DNA of 64,000 nt from NCBI GenBank assembly GCA_900769405.1, contig CAAGGL010000031.1:192259-256258 (forward strand). The letters run 5' to 3'. This document shows positions 25,470-33,360 of the stretch, one piece after another. Source of the stretch: an uncultured Alistipes sp. (GTDB taxonomy: Bacteria; Bacteroidota; Bacteroidia; Bacteroidales; Rikenellaceae). Position 1 is the first letter of the stretch. Each line of letters opens with the position of its first letter. Made by a program: the position numbers and the translations under genes. The notes beneath the pieces are model-generated. The model had not been told where the DNA came from. It saw nothing but the letters and a program-made list of their open reading frames with translations, and made no database searches.

Positions 25470-25877
25470 TTATTTGCTTAAATTCTCGCGCCACTCGTCG
25501 GGAATGGGCACAGCCTCCTGCGCCTCGAAATCGAATGCGACCATCACCGAACGACTCTCGGTTTTGACGGTTGCATTCTCGCCCTCGCGACGGTCGTAGA
25601 TGCGCTGCAACAACGTGAAACTCTTGTTGCCAATCTGCTCGCACTCGGTAGTTACGTATGTGTCGTCGTCGAAACGCACCTGCGCTAAGTATGAGGTGTT
25701 GGTTGCGGCAGTCACCACGCGCATACGATCGACCTTAGCATCGCCCTGCAACGTTGCTGCCAGAAATTCGCTCTTGGCCACATCGAAATACATCTGCTGG
25801 CAGACGTTGTTGATGTGGTGAAAGCAATCCATATCGTTGAATCGCTTTTGGATCGGGGTCTCGGTGCGGAACTTCAT
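25470..25877 (-). CDS. Acyl-CoA thioesterase, 4HBT hotdog-fold family
   Basis: A 135-residue single hotdog domain. The N-terminal ETPIQKRFNDMDCFHHINNVCQQMYFD matches the YbgC-like pattern RxxDxDxxGHxNNxxYxxY, with D14 or D16 and H19 in the catalytic region. It should hydrolyse short acyl-CoA or aryl-CoA thioesters. It lies 8 bp after tsaC in the same direction. Confidence 0.85.
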   Translation of the reverse strand: MKFRTETPIQKRFNDMDCFHHINNVCQQMYFDVAKSEFLAATLQGDAKVDRMRVVTAATNTSYLAQVRFDDDTYVTTECEQIGNKSFTLLQRIYDRREGENATVKTESRSVMVAFDFEAQEAVPIPDEWRENLSK

Positions 25878-25885
25878 AGCTCGGT

Positions 25886-26446
25886 TTAGCGAATGATTTT
25901 GAAAACTCCCGACTGATCGATGGCAATAATCGACGAGGGCTGACGCGTCGGACGTCCCTCAAAACGGGGATCAACTACCATATCCACACCCGTACGAATC
26001 TCCTCCGAGATGCCGTCGAAATCCATCGGCGCAGGCTCTCCCGAGATGTTTGCCGAGGTCGAAACGATCGGACGACCGAAACGATGCAACAGCTGGCGAC
26101 AGAACTCGTGATCGGGTACACGCACGCCGAGCGTACCCTCCTCGGGCACGAGGTTCTTGGCTACATTTGCTGCGCCCGAGAGAATTAGCGTCAGGGGCGA
26201 GGTGGCAGTTTCGAGCAGCTCCCACGCCACCGAAGGCGCACCATTGACGTATCGACCAACCGAGTCGATGTCGCCAACGAGCACAATCATACTTTTCTTA
26301 TTTACAGATCGTTTGAGTGCATAGATCTTATCGACGGCGGCGGCATTTGTAGCGTCGCAGCCGATGCCCCACACCGTGTCGGTGGGGTAGAGAATCAGTC
26401 CTCCGTTGCGGAGTGCCTGCACTGCACGAGCGATTTGGTCTTTCAT
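25886..26446 (-). CDS. tsaC: L-threonylcarbamoyladenylate synthase
   Basis: A YrdC-domain enzyme, 186 residues from the start used here. It makes threonylcarbamoyl-AMP for the universal t6A37 tRNA modification. Motifs: GGLILYPTDTVWGIGCDA at the N-terminus, KKSMIVLVGD, the substrate-site region ATSPLTLIL and STSANISGEP. An in-frame ATG at 26488 would give 200 residues, but the consensus -7 element at 26486-26493 puts the transcript start downstream of it, so the ATG at 26446 is preferred. Confidence 0.92.
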   Translation of the reverse strand: MKDQIARAVQALRNGGLILYPTDTVWGIGCDATNAAAVDKIYALKRSVNKKSMIVLVGDIDSVGRYVNGAPSVAWELLETATSPLTLILSGAANVAKNLVPEEGTLGVRVPDHEFCRQLLHRFGRPIVSTSANISGEPAPMDFDGISEEIRTGVDMVVDPRFEGRPTRQPSSIIAIDQSGVFKIIR

Positions 26447-26485
26447 TTTTGGTGTTAAAGTGAAATTCGTTGCTAATATGTTGCG

Positions 26486-26493
26486 CAAAGTTA
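26486..26493 (-). promoter_or_regulatory. -7 element for tsaC
   Basis: TAACTTTG on the minus strand, an exact TAnnTTTG match 40 bp upstream of the preferred tsaC start. Confidence 0.6.
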
Positions 26494-26503
26494 GAAAATT
26501 TTA

Positions 26504-26511
26504 TAATTTTG
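26504..26511 (+). promoter_or_regulatory. -7 element for the YebC-type gene
   Basis: TAATTTTG, an exact TAnnTTTG match, 57 bp before the ATG at 26568. It is divergent from, and only 10 bp away from, the tsaC element, so the two polymerases would compete. Confidence 0.6.
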
Positions 26512-26567
26512 CCCTCACTTTTCCTGCTAATTCAGAATAAAATAATAAAGATAAAACATCACAGACT

Positions 26568-27287
26568 ATGGGACGTGCATTTGAGTATCGCAAAGCGCGA
26601 AAGATGAAACGTTGGGGCAATATGGCCCGAGTATTTACCAAGATCGGTAAGGAGATCGAAATCGCAGTTAAGGCTGGCGGTCCCGATCCTACCGCAAATA
26701 CCCGCCTGCGCGTGCTGATCCAGAACGCTAAGGCTGAGAATATGCCTAAGGAGAACGTCGAGCGCGCTATCAAACGTGCAATCTCGAAGGATACGGCTGA
26801 TTATAAGGAGATGGTTTACGAGGGTTACGGCCCCTTCGGTATCGCCTTCTTGGTTGAGACCGCAACCGACAACACCACTCGTACCGTTGCTAACGTTCGT
26901 GCTTGCTTCAACAAGTGCGGTGGCTCGCTGGGTACAAGCGGTAGCGTAGCATTTATGTTCGAGCATAAGTGTACCTTCAAGTTCGCTAACTCGAAGGGTG
27001 TTGATCCCGAGGAATTGGAGTTGGAGATGATCGACTTGGGTGTTGATGCACTCGACGTTGACGAGGAGAACAACATCACCGTTGAGGCTCCGTTCGACGC
27101 TTACGGTCAGGTTCAGAAGTTCTTGGAGGACAACGGTTTCGAGATCATCAGTGGTGAGTTCGTACGTATCCCGACCGACACTAAGGAGGTTACTGCCGAG
27201 CAGCGCGAGAGCCTCGAAAAGTTGATCGAGAAGCTCGAAGAGGATGACGACGTGACCAACGTTTATACCACAATGGCCGAGGAGTAA
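26568..27287 (+). CDS. YebC/PmpR family (TACO1-like) protein
   Basis: A 239-residue protein of the YebC family, annotated either as a DNA-binding regulator (PmpR) or as a translation factor that helps ribosomes on proline-rich stretches. The N-terminus AFEYRKARKMKRWGNMARVFTKIGKEI and the segment YEGYGPFGIAFLVETATDN are family hallmarks, with an acidic C-terminus. It is monocistronic, with its own promoter and terminator. Confidence 0.93.
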   Translation: MGRAFEYRKARKMKRWGNMARVFTKIGKEIEIAVKAGGPDPTANTRLRVLIQNAKAENMPKENVERAIKRAISKDTADYKEMVYEGYGPFGIAFLVETATDNTTRTVANVRACFNKCGGSLGTSGSVAFMFEHKCTFKFANSKGVDPEELELEMIDLGVDALDVDEENNITVEAPFDAYGQVQKFLEDNGFEIISGEFVRIPTDTKEVTAEQRESLEKLIEKLEEDDDVTNVYTTMAEE

Positions 27288-27306
27288 TCCTAAGTCGCCC
27301 CGAAAA

Positions 27307-27344
27307 CAATACCGCCCGAAACAGCAATGTTTTCGGGCGGTATT
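27307..27344. terminator. Bidirectional terminator after the YebC-type gene
   Basis: AATACCGCCCGAAA pairs with TTTCGGGCGGTATT around a short loop, between two convergent genes. Confidence 0.85.
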
Positions 27345-27368
27345 ATTATATATAGGTATGTCGAGTGG

Positions 27369-28247
27369 TTACTTTTCGCTGCTGCCAAAGCGCAGACCAA
27401 CCTGCAAACCGACGCTCTGGATCGGATCGACGTGCTTATAGCCGTAGGGGTTGTATGAGCCCTGATTAACGGGAGTAGCATCGATTTTACCAAAGCCAAA
27501 GAGGTCGAATACGCCAATAAGTGCCAAATTCAGGTACAACTTATTTGCTACTCGCATATCGACACCAAACTTGGGGTTAATTGAGATGACGTGCTGAGCC
27601 CAAGCTGCTTTGTCATAGATCTCCCACGTCGAGCCATTGACATTAGGCTCGTAGTGTCGCCAACCGAAATTGTAGTCGATTGCGCCACCAATGAAGAAGA
27701 ACGAACGACTATTACGCAGGTAGAAACGCTGCTCGATCGAGGGGCCGATGCCGATGTTCTGCTGCTTTACATTGACGTACGGAGTGATGTTGTCGTAACG
27801 CACTTCGCCACCCAAGTATAGGCGAGGAAGAATGGCATAATGCATATTTCCCGATATGAACCAAGCCATTCCGCGCTTGATATTTGTGCCCTCAGTCTGT
27901 TTATTACGGAAATTGCCGGTTGTTACACCACCTCCGATACCATATATAAATTTATGTACGGGCATCGGCGCGATCGATTTCTCCTTGATCTCTTTGAGTG
28001 TTCCCCAATCGTCGTAAGCCATATGTTTGCCTACGCGAATGATGTAATCCACCTCGCTGATGAGCATTGTGCGATGCAGTACCTCATCGTCTGACGGGTA
28101 CTCTTCGTAGAAGATGCGTTCAGCGTTGCTTGTGTTTGTGATTCGGCACGCGATTTCTCGACCATCTTTGGTGAAAATTCGATCCTGTTGCGCCGAAACG
28201 CCGAGAGCCATCACGAGCGCAAAGCTGCAAAGTAACAAACGTTTCAT
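27369..28247 (-). CDS. Outer-membrane beta-barrel protein, unknown function
   Basis: A 292-residue secreted protein. The signal peptide ends near ALGVSAQQ (about residue 20). Residues about 22-90 form a small domain starting DRIFTKDGREIACRITNTS, seen in Bacteroidota envelope proteins; residues about 100-292 alternate hydrophobic and polar residues as in a small 8- to 10-strand barrel. The start at 28247 gives a clean signal peptide; an upstream in-frame ATG at 28292 would add 15 polar residues and lies inside the -7 element. The function is not known. Confidence 0.75.
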   Translation of the reverse strand: MKRLLLCSFALVMALGVSAQQDRIFTKDGREIACRITNTSNAERIFYEEYPSDDEVLHRTMLISEVDYIIRVGKHMAYDDWGTLKEIKEKSIAPMPVHKFIYGIGGGVTTGNFRNKQTEGTNIKRGMAWFISGNMHYAILPRLYLGGEVRYDNITPYVNVKQQNIGIGPSIEQRFYLRNSRSFFFIGGAIDYNFGWRHYEPNVNGSTWEIYDKAAWAQHVISINPKFGVDMRVANKLYLNLALIGVFDLFGFGKIDATPVNQGSYNPYGYKHVDPIQSVGLQVGLRFGSSEK

Positions 28248-28289
28248 AATGTTCAATCTATTGTCGGTTAGTTTTTTATTCTTATTGTA

Positions 28290-28297
28290 CAAAGATA
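28290..28297 (-). promoter_or_regulatory. -7 element for the beta-barrel gene
   Basis: TATCTTTG on the minus strand, an exact TAnnTTTG match 43 bp upstream of the start at 28247. Confidence 0.6.
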
Positions 28298-28320
28298 ATC
28301 AAAAAATCCCCCCCAAAAAG

Positions 28321-28355
28321 AAAAAGCCGAGAAAAATGACTTCTCTCGGCTTTTT
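28321..28355 (-). terminator. Terminator of the rarA operon
   Basis: AAAAAGCCGAGA (28321-28332) pairs with TCTCGGCTTTTT (28344-28355), 22 bp past the stop of the secreted-protein gene on the minus strand. Confidence 0.85.
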
Positions 28356-28377
28356 ATCTTTTGGTACTCGATAGAGG

Positions 28378-29175
28378 CTACTTCACCATATAGGGGCTCG
28401 CTGTTGCCCAAGCGATCATCAGCTCGTTGCGATCCGAATTCCACGCCTCTTGGTAGAGCTTGCGCACCACTTCGAGCCACTTGTGGTTGCGGTTTTGGTC
28501 GTTGTCACCAACATCCTCCTTACCGCCCGCAGCATAATAGTGGTCGCGGCTGGTGCTGCAAATGCGTGCATAGCGACCCGTGTTGGGTTTCAGGTTGTCG
28601 TTGGTGAGTCGCAGATAGAACTCCAACTGTTCGTCGGTGCAGTGCTTGTCGGCGGGTACCATTCCCTCGGTTGCAACATATACCGTTACGCCATCTTTGA
28701 ATACGTAGGGCTCATAGAATTTCGGGGTGTACATATCCTCATAGACTACGCCTGCAACGGCAAACTGCGCTCCCGACTGCCACTTGATGAAGTCGCGAAT
28801 GCAGTGCAGATAGGTCGTATCGACGCTCTGCTTCACCTCCCAGCAGGTTGTTGCGATCCACGTTGCGAGTTTCTCGGGCGAGGGCATCAGCAGATAGACC
28901 AGACCACGTTTCTTGACATTCTTCTTCACATCGACACCTGTGTAGTACTCCCACAATTCAACGGGGTAGCCTTCCCAATTCGGTACGTCGTAGAATGTGC
29001 CGAGCTTTGTCTGTGCCATATAGGCAGCCTTCAAAACATCTTTGCACTCCTCGACCAACTGCGGAAAACCGTTTGCGCGGAAATCGGCGGGCAGGTCCTG
29101 GAATGTCGTTTGTGCCTTCAACTGCTGCACGCCGAAAAGTGCGATCAGTGCAGCGATCAGATAGTAGCGTTTCAT
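28378..29175 (-). CDS. Secreted protein of unknown function
   Basis: A 265-residue protein with a signal peptide ending near QQLKAQTTF (about residue 20). The mature part is rich in aromatic residues with no motif I recognise; visible segments are NWEGYPVELWEYYTG, DFIKWQSGAQF and an Asp/Asn-rich GGKEDVGDNDQNRNHK. Two Cys pairs may form disulphides. The in-frame extension to 29577 is antisense-like sequence inside rarA, so the ATG at 29175 is used. It starts 26 bp after rarA and shares its terminator, so it is probably expressed with it. Confidence 0.7.
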   Translation of the reverse strand: MKRYYLIAALIALFGVQQLKAQTTFQDLPADFRANGFPQLVEECKDVLKAAYMAQTKLGTFYDVPNWEGYPVELWEYYTGVDVKKNVKKRGLVYLLMPSPEKLATWIATTCWEVKQSVDTTYLHCIRDFIKWQSGAQFAVAGVVYEDMYTPKFYEPYVFKDGVTVYVATEGMVPADKHCTDEQLEFYLRLTNDNLKPNTGRYARICSTSRDHYYAAGGKEDVGDNDQNRNHKWLEVVRKLYQEAWNSDRNELMIAWATASPYMVK

Positions 29176-29201
29176 AGGTTGTATAGTTTTAATGTTGTGT
29201 G

Positions 29202-30473
29202 TTAGTATTTTTCTTTCCACAGCGTGCGGATACGCTCGGCGATCTTTGCCTCGGTGGCGTTCTGCTCGTTGGGTGTGTAGAATCGTGTTCCCTCCAATCC
29301 CTCGGGCATAAACTCCTGCTCGACGAAAGAACCTGCATAGTCGTGAGCATACTTGTAGTCGCGTCCGTAGTCGAGGTTCTTCATCAGTTTGGTCGGGGCG
29401 TTGCGGATATGCAGCGGCACGGGACGATTTGTGGTGTCGTGCTCGACCTGCGCCAATGCGGCATTGATAGCGGCGTATGCCGAGTTGCTTTTGGGGCTCG
29501 TAGCGAGGTAGATTGTCGTTTCGGCAAGTGTGATGCGCGCCTCGGGCATACCGATCTTGTGAACGGTGTCGAAGCAAGCGTTAGCCAACAACAGCGCATT
29601 GGGATTTGCCAAGCCGATATCCTCGGATGCCAAGATCACCAATCGTCGAGCAATGAATCGCGGCTCCTCGCCACCTGCCAACATTCGCGCCAGGTAGTAG
29701 ATCGCGGCGTTGGGATCGCTGCCTCGCACTGATTTGATGAATGCCGAGATTACGTCGTAGTGCTGTTCGCCATTCTTGTCGTAGAGGGCGATGTTCTGTT
29801 GCAGACAGTCGGTCACGGTCTGGTCGTTGATCACGATCGGATCTTCCAGCGCACCTGTGATGATATCCAAGATATTGAGCAATTTACGTGCGTCGCCACC
29901 CGAGAAACGGAACAATGCCGTCGTCTGCTCAACGCGAATATCGCGCTCGCGCAGTTCGATATCCTGCGTCAGCGCGCGGTCGAGCAACGTCTGCAACTCG
30001 GCCTCCTCCATCGATTTCAGTACATATACCTGACAGCGCGACAACAGCGGCGAGATCACCTCGAACGAGGGGTTTTCGGTCGTTGCTCCGATCAGCGTCA
30101 CGATGCCCTGCTCGACGGCACCGAGCAACGAGTCCTGCTGACTCTTGTTGAAGCGGTGAATCTCGTCGATAAACAGGAATGGTGCTGCCGAATTGAAGAA
30201 TTGCTGACGACGTGCCGAGTCGATCACCTCGCGCACATCTTTCACGCCCGAATTGATCGCCGACAGCGTGAAGAACGGGCGTTCGAGAGCCGACGCCACC
30301 AACTTCGCCAACGATGTCTTGCCCACTCCCGGGGGACCCCACAGAATGAACGACGGTACGTTGCCCGACTCCAAGAAGCGTCGGAACACACCGTTCTCAC
30401 CGACCAGATGGCTCTGGCCGATATATTCATCGAGCGAGCGAGGTCGCAATCTTTCGGCAAGCGGGGCAGACAT
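29202..30473 (-). CDS. rarA: Replication-associated recombination protein A (AAA+ ATPase)
   Basis: A 423-residue AAA+ ATPase of the RarA/MgsA/WRNIP1 family, which acts at stalled replication forks. Walker A is GPPGVGKTSLAK near residue 45, Walker B DEIHRFNKSQQD near residue 105, and TTENPSFEVISPLLSR is the sensor region. The N-terminal LAERLRPRSLDEYIGQ is diagnostic and the C-terminal tetramerisation domain is complete. It follows a small membrane gene in the aspS group. Confidence 0.96.
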   Translation of the reverse strand: MSAPLAERLRPRSLDEYIGQSHLVGENGVFRRFLESGNVPSFILWGPPGVGKTSLAKLVASALERPFFTLSAINSGVKDVREVIDSARRQQFFNSAAPFLFIDEIHRFNKSQQDSLLGAVEQGIVTLIGATTENPSFEVISPLLSRCQVYVLKSMEEAELQTLLDRALTQDIELRERDIRVEQTTALFRFSGGDARKLLNILDIITGALEDPIVINDQTVTDCLQQNIALYDKNGEQHYDVISAFIKSVRGSDPNAAIYYLARMLAGGEEPRFIARRLVILASEDIGLANPNALLLANACFDTVHKIGMPEARITLAETTIYLATSPKSNSAYAAINAALAQVEHDTTNRPVPLHIRNAPTKLMKNLDYGRDYKYAHDYAGSFVEQEFMPEGLEGTRFYTPNEQNATEAKIAERIRTLWKEKY

Positions 30474-30479
30474 TGGTTA

Positions 30480-30500
30480 ATTCAAGATTCAAGATTCAAA
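30480..30500. repeat. Heptanucleotide tandem repeat, three copies
   Basis: ATTCAAG, ATTCAAG, ATTCAAA in direct tandem, followed by ATTGAATC, in the short gap upstream of rarA. A similar cluster in inverted orientation lies at 32700-32727, beyond aspS. Confidence 0.75.
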
Positions 30501-30510
30501 ATTGAATCGT

Positions 30511-30723
30511 TTACTTCTTTTTTGTTTTACGCAGGTTGCGGATCGTATAAATGATCGCAGCCACAACCAACAGCGGGGTGCTCCAAACCTCAAACCACGA
30601 CGCGGCAGGATTGATCGTGTCGGTCGCATAGCGATATAGCATAAATGATCCCCACAACATCAGGAAGATCACCAGACAGATCAATACCGAGATGTAGATA
30701 TGGCGTTCCTGTTCGGTCTTCAT
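30511..30723 (-). CDS. Small two-span membrane protein
   Basis: A 70-residue protein with two membrane spans (about 9-29 and 45-62), a basic C-terminus (RNLRKTKKK) and a KTEQERHIYIS start. I do not recognise a family. It lies between aspS and rarA in the same direction, so it is probably cotranscribed. No TAnnTTTG element is seen directly upstream. Confidence 0.6.
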   Translation of the reverse strand: MKTEQERHIYISVLICLVIFLMLWGSFMLYRYATDTINPAASWFEVWSTPLLVVAAIIYTIRNLRKTKKK

Positions 30724-30750
30724 AACTCTCTGTGCGTTTTTTTATGGAGC

Positions 30751-30793
30751 AAAGCCGAAAACTCACCCGCTCTACGGGCTAATTTTCGGCTTT
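30751..30793 (-). terminator. Possible terminator after aspS
   Basis: AAAGCCGAAAA (30751-30761) pairs with TTTTCGGCTTT (30783-30793), with a smaller CCCG/CGGG hairpin nested inside. No U-tract follows on the minus strand, so read-through to the small membrane gene is possible. Confidence 0.5.
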
Positions 30794-30810
30794 ACAAATT
30801 ATGTCTATAA

Positions 30811-32565
30811 TTAGTTCTTGGGCTCAACCAGCTGCAAGCACAACTCTTCGAGCTGTGCGGGATCGATAGCCGAAGGACCATCGAGCATCACATCGCGGCC
30901 TGCGTTGTTCTTCGGGAATGCAATGTAGTCGCGGATCGACGAGTCGCCACCAAACAACGAGCACAGACGGTCGAAACCGAATGCCAAACCACCGTGAGGA
31001 GGCGCACCGAACTTAAATGCGTTCATCAAGAAACCAAACTGCTCCTCAGCAGCCTCGGGCGTAAAGCCGAGAGTGTCGAAGATCTGAGCCTGCAACTTGG
31101 GCGAGTGGATACGGATCGAACCGCCACCAATCTCGGTACCGTTGCAAACGAAGTCGTATGCATTAGCGCGTACACGTGCCGGATCGCTCACGAGGAACTC
31201 AACATCCTCAGGCTTGGGCGAGGTGAAGGGGTGGTGCATAGCGTAGAAACGCTGAGTCTCGTCGTCCCACTCGAACATCGGGAAATCGACAACCCACAGC
31301 GGAGCGAACTTCTTGGGATCGCGCAGACCCAGACGCTCGGCAACCTCCAAACGCAGTGCGCAGAGCTGAGTCAGTGCCTTGAACTTAGCACCGCAAAGAA
31401 TCAGTACCAAGTCGCCAGCCTCGGCACCTGCCTTGTCGGCCATAGCCTTAACCTGCTCGGGCGAGTAGAACTTATCAACCGACGACTTAACACCATCAGC
31501 CTCGACACGAATCCAAACCAGACCCTTAGCACCCACCTGCGGACGCTTAACGAAGTCGGTCAGCGAGTCGATCTGCTTGCGGGTGTAAGCGCCGCAACCC
31601 TTAGCTGCGAAACCTACAACGTAGTCAGCATCGTCAAATACGGGGAAGCCGTGACCCTTAGCCAGATCGGTCAGGTCGGCGAACTCCATACCGAAACGCA
31701 GGTCGGGCTTATCCGAACCGTAGCGCTCCATAGCCTCGATCCAGGGCATACGCTGGAAAGGCTCGTTGAACTCGATATCGAGCACCTCCTTGAACATAAA
31801 CTTAGCCCAACGCTCGAAGATTGCCAATACGTCCTCCTGCTCAACGAACGACATCTCGCAGTCGATCTGAGTAAACTCGGGCTGACGGTCAGCACGCAGG
31901 TCCTCGTCGCGGAAGCAACGCACGATCTGGAAGTAGCGGTCGTAACCTGCCACCATCAGCAACTGCTTCAAAGTCTGGGGCGACTGCGGCAGAGCGTAGA
32001 ACTGATTGGGGTTCATACGGCTCGGAACAACGAAGTCACGAGCACCCTCGGGAGTCGATTTGATCAGGTAGGGAGTCTCGATTTCGAGGAAGCCCTCCTT
32101 ATCGAGGAACGTACGCACAGCCTGAGCCATACGGTGGCGCAGGATCATAGCGCGCTGCAAGGGAGGACGACGCAGGTCGAGGTAGCGATAGCGCATACGC
32201 AGGTCGTCGCCACCGTCCGAGTTCTCCTCGATGGTGAACGGGGGAGTCTGTGCGGCGTTGAGAATAGTGAGTTTCTCGGCAGCCACCTCGATGTCGCCGG
32301 TTGCCATCTTGGGGTTCTTCGACTGACGCTCGATAACGCGACCGGTCACCTGAATAACATATTCGCGACCCAGCTCGGCAGCAGCCTCGCGGGTTTCGGC
32401 GGGCGAGTTCTCCTCGACAACGATCTGGGTGATACCATAGCGGTCACGCAGGTCGATAAAGGTCATTGCACCGAGGTTGCGCACCTTCTGCACCCAGCCG
32501 GCCAAAGTTACTGTTTCATTGACGTTGCAGCTTCTCAGACAGCCGCAAGTGTGAGTTCTGTACAT
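30811..32565 (-). CDS. aspS: Aspartate-tRNA ligase
   Basis: A 584-residue class II synthetase that charges tRNA-Asp. It has an N-terminal OB-fold anticodon domain (about 1-105, with RDRYGITQIV), a catalytic core with motif 2 FRDEDLRADRQPEFTQID, the bacterial GAD insertion (about 290-410), and motif 3 GGLAFGFDRL near the C-terminus. Length is normal for bacterial AspRS. Its promoter lies upstream in a region with a heptanucleotide repeat. Confidence 0.98.
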   Translation of the reverse strand: MYRTHTCGCLRSCNVNETVTLAGWVQKVRNLGAMTFIDLRDRYGITQIVVEENSPAETREAAAELGREYVIQVTGRVIERQSKNPKMATGDIEVAAEKLTILNAAQTPPFTIEENSDGGDDLRMRYRYLDLRRPPLQRAMILRHRMAQAVRTFLDKEGFLEIETPYLIKSTPEGARDFVVPSRMNPNQFYALPQSPQTLKQLLMVAGYDRYFQIVRCFRDEDLRADRQPEFTQIDCEMSFVEQEDVLAIFERWAKFMFKEVLDIEFNEPFQRMPWIEAMERYGSDKPDLRFGMEFADLTDLAKGHGFPVFDDADYVVGFAAKGCGAYTRKQIDSLTDFVKRPQVGAKGLVWIRVEADGVKSSVDKFYSPEQVKAMADKAGAEAGDLVLILCGAKFKALTQLCALRLEVAERLGLRDPKKFAPLWVVDFPMFEWDDETQRFYAMHHPFTSPKPEDVEFLVSDPARVRANAYDFVCNGTEIGGGSIRIHSPKLQAQIFDTLGFTPEAAEEQFGFLMNAFKFGAPPHGGLAFGFDRLCSLFGGDSSIRDYIAFPKNNAGRDVMLDGPSAIDPAQLEELCLQLVEPKN

Positions 32566-32629
32566 AGTTTTGTATCTGTTTTTGTTTTGCTTCTTTTTCC
32601 TGCTTTCACTCTATGAGTGATGCAACCGA

Positions 32630-32637
32630 CAAAATTA
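32630..32637 (-). promoter_or_regulatory. -7 element for aspS
   Basis: TAATTTTG on the minus strand, an exact TAnnTTTG match 65 bp upstream of the aspS start. Confidence 0.55.
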
Positions 32638-32699
32638 CAAAATAACTCCTAACTCGCAACCATTCTCGCCTAAAAAATAGACCTTTGGGATCAAATAAT

Positions 32700-32727
32700 T
32701 TTGAATCTTGAATTTTGAATCTCGAAT
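32700..32727. repeat. Heptanucleotide tandem repeat, four copies
   Basis: TTTGAAT, CTTGAAT, TTTGAAT, CTCGAAT in tandem, immediately upstream of the tadA -7 element. It is the reverse complement of the cluster type at 30480-30500. Confidence 0.75.
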
Positions 32728-32732
32728 TTATA

Positions 32733-32740
32733 TACCTTTG
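32733..32740 (+). promoter_or_regulatory. -7 element for tadA
   Basis: TACCTTTG, an exact TAnnTTTG match, 33 bp before the ATG at 32773. The -33 region falls within the heptanucleotide repeat. Confidence 0.6.
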
Positions 32741-32772
32741 TACGAGAATTAACGACAAAAATCCCCAAAAAG

Positions 32773-33237
32773 ATGAATCCCGAAGCACTGAAACCGACAC
32801 TTGCCGACGACGAAAAATATATGCGTCAGGCAATAAACGAGGCTCGTCAAGCGTTAGACAAAGAGGAGATACCTATCGGTGCGGTGGTCGTTTGCGGCGG
32901 ACGTGTGATTGGTCGCGGTCACAACCTCTCCGAGACGCTCGGTGACGCTACGGCTCACGCCGAGATGCAGGCACTGACGGCTGCGGCAACCTCGCTCGGT
33001 GGCAAGTACCTGCCCGAATGTACGCTCTACGTCACGGTCGAGCCGTGCGTGATGTGCGCCGGAGCGTCGGCGTGGTGTCAGGTGGGACGTGTGGTGTGGG
33101 GCGCCGACGACCCGAAACGAGGCTCGACGCGCTATTCTCCTTCGCTGTTCCACCCCCGCACAAAGGTGACGCGAGGAGTGCTGGCGGCGGAATGTGAGGC
33201 TATGATGACTGAATTTTTCAAAAAACTGCGCCGCTAA
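32773..33237 (+). CDS. tadA: tRNA-specific adenosine deaminase / nucleoside deaminase
   Basis: A 154-residue zinc deaminase that converts A34 to inosine in the tRNA-Arg anticodon. The zinc and catalytic residues are visible as H62-A-E64 and P91-C92-V-M-C95. The C-terminus with KVTRGVLAAECEAMMTEFFKKLR is typical of TadA. Length is normal. It appears monocistronic, with its own promoter; the strong promoter of the TPR gene starts just after it. Confidence 0.94.
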   Translation: MNPEALKPTLADDEKYMRQAINEARQALDKEEIPIGAVVVCGGRVIGRGHNLSETLGDATAHAEMQALTAAATSLGGKYLPECTLYVTVEPCVMCAGASAWCQVGRVVWGADDPKRGSTRYSPSLFHPRTKVTRGVLAAECEAMMTEFFKKLRR

Positions 33238-33238
33238 T

Positions 33239-33270
33239 TTTGGAGTGTATTTAGTTTTTTATTACTTTTG
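33239..33270 (+). promoter_or_regulatory. Consensus promoter of the TPR gene
   Basis: TTTG (33239-33242), 20 bp, then TACTTTTG (33263-33270), an exact match in both elements and spacing. The predicted leader of about 85 bases holds a GCCCC/GGGGC hairpin at 33281-33297. Confidence 0.8.
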
Positions 33271-33360
33271 TCGAGATAAAGCCCCCGCTAACGGGGCACT
33301 GAATGAAGAATTTACGAATACATAAAGATTATTAATAATTACAAAAAACACAAAAGAACG

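Noticed and set aside
29176..29577. N-terminal extension of the secreted protein gene
   Set aside because: Overlaps rarA out of frame and would bury the signal peptide in the middle of the protein.
30994..32616. 540-codon open frame on the plus strand opposite aspS
   Set aside because: Antisense to a complete aspartate-tRNA ligase; no family features.
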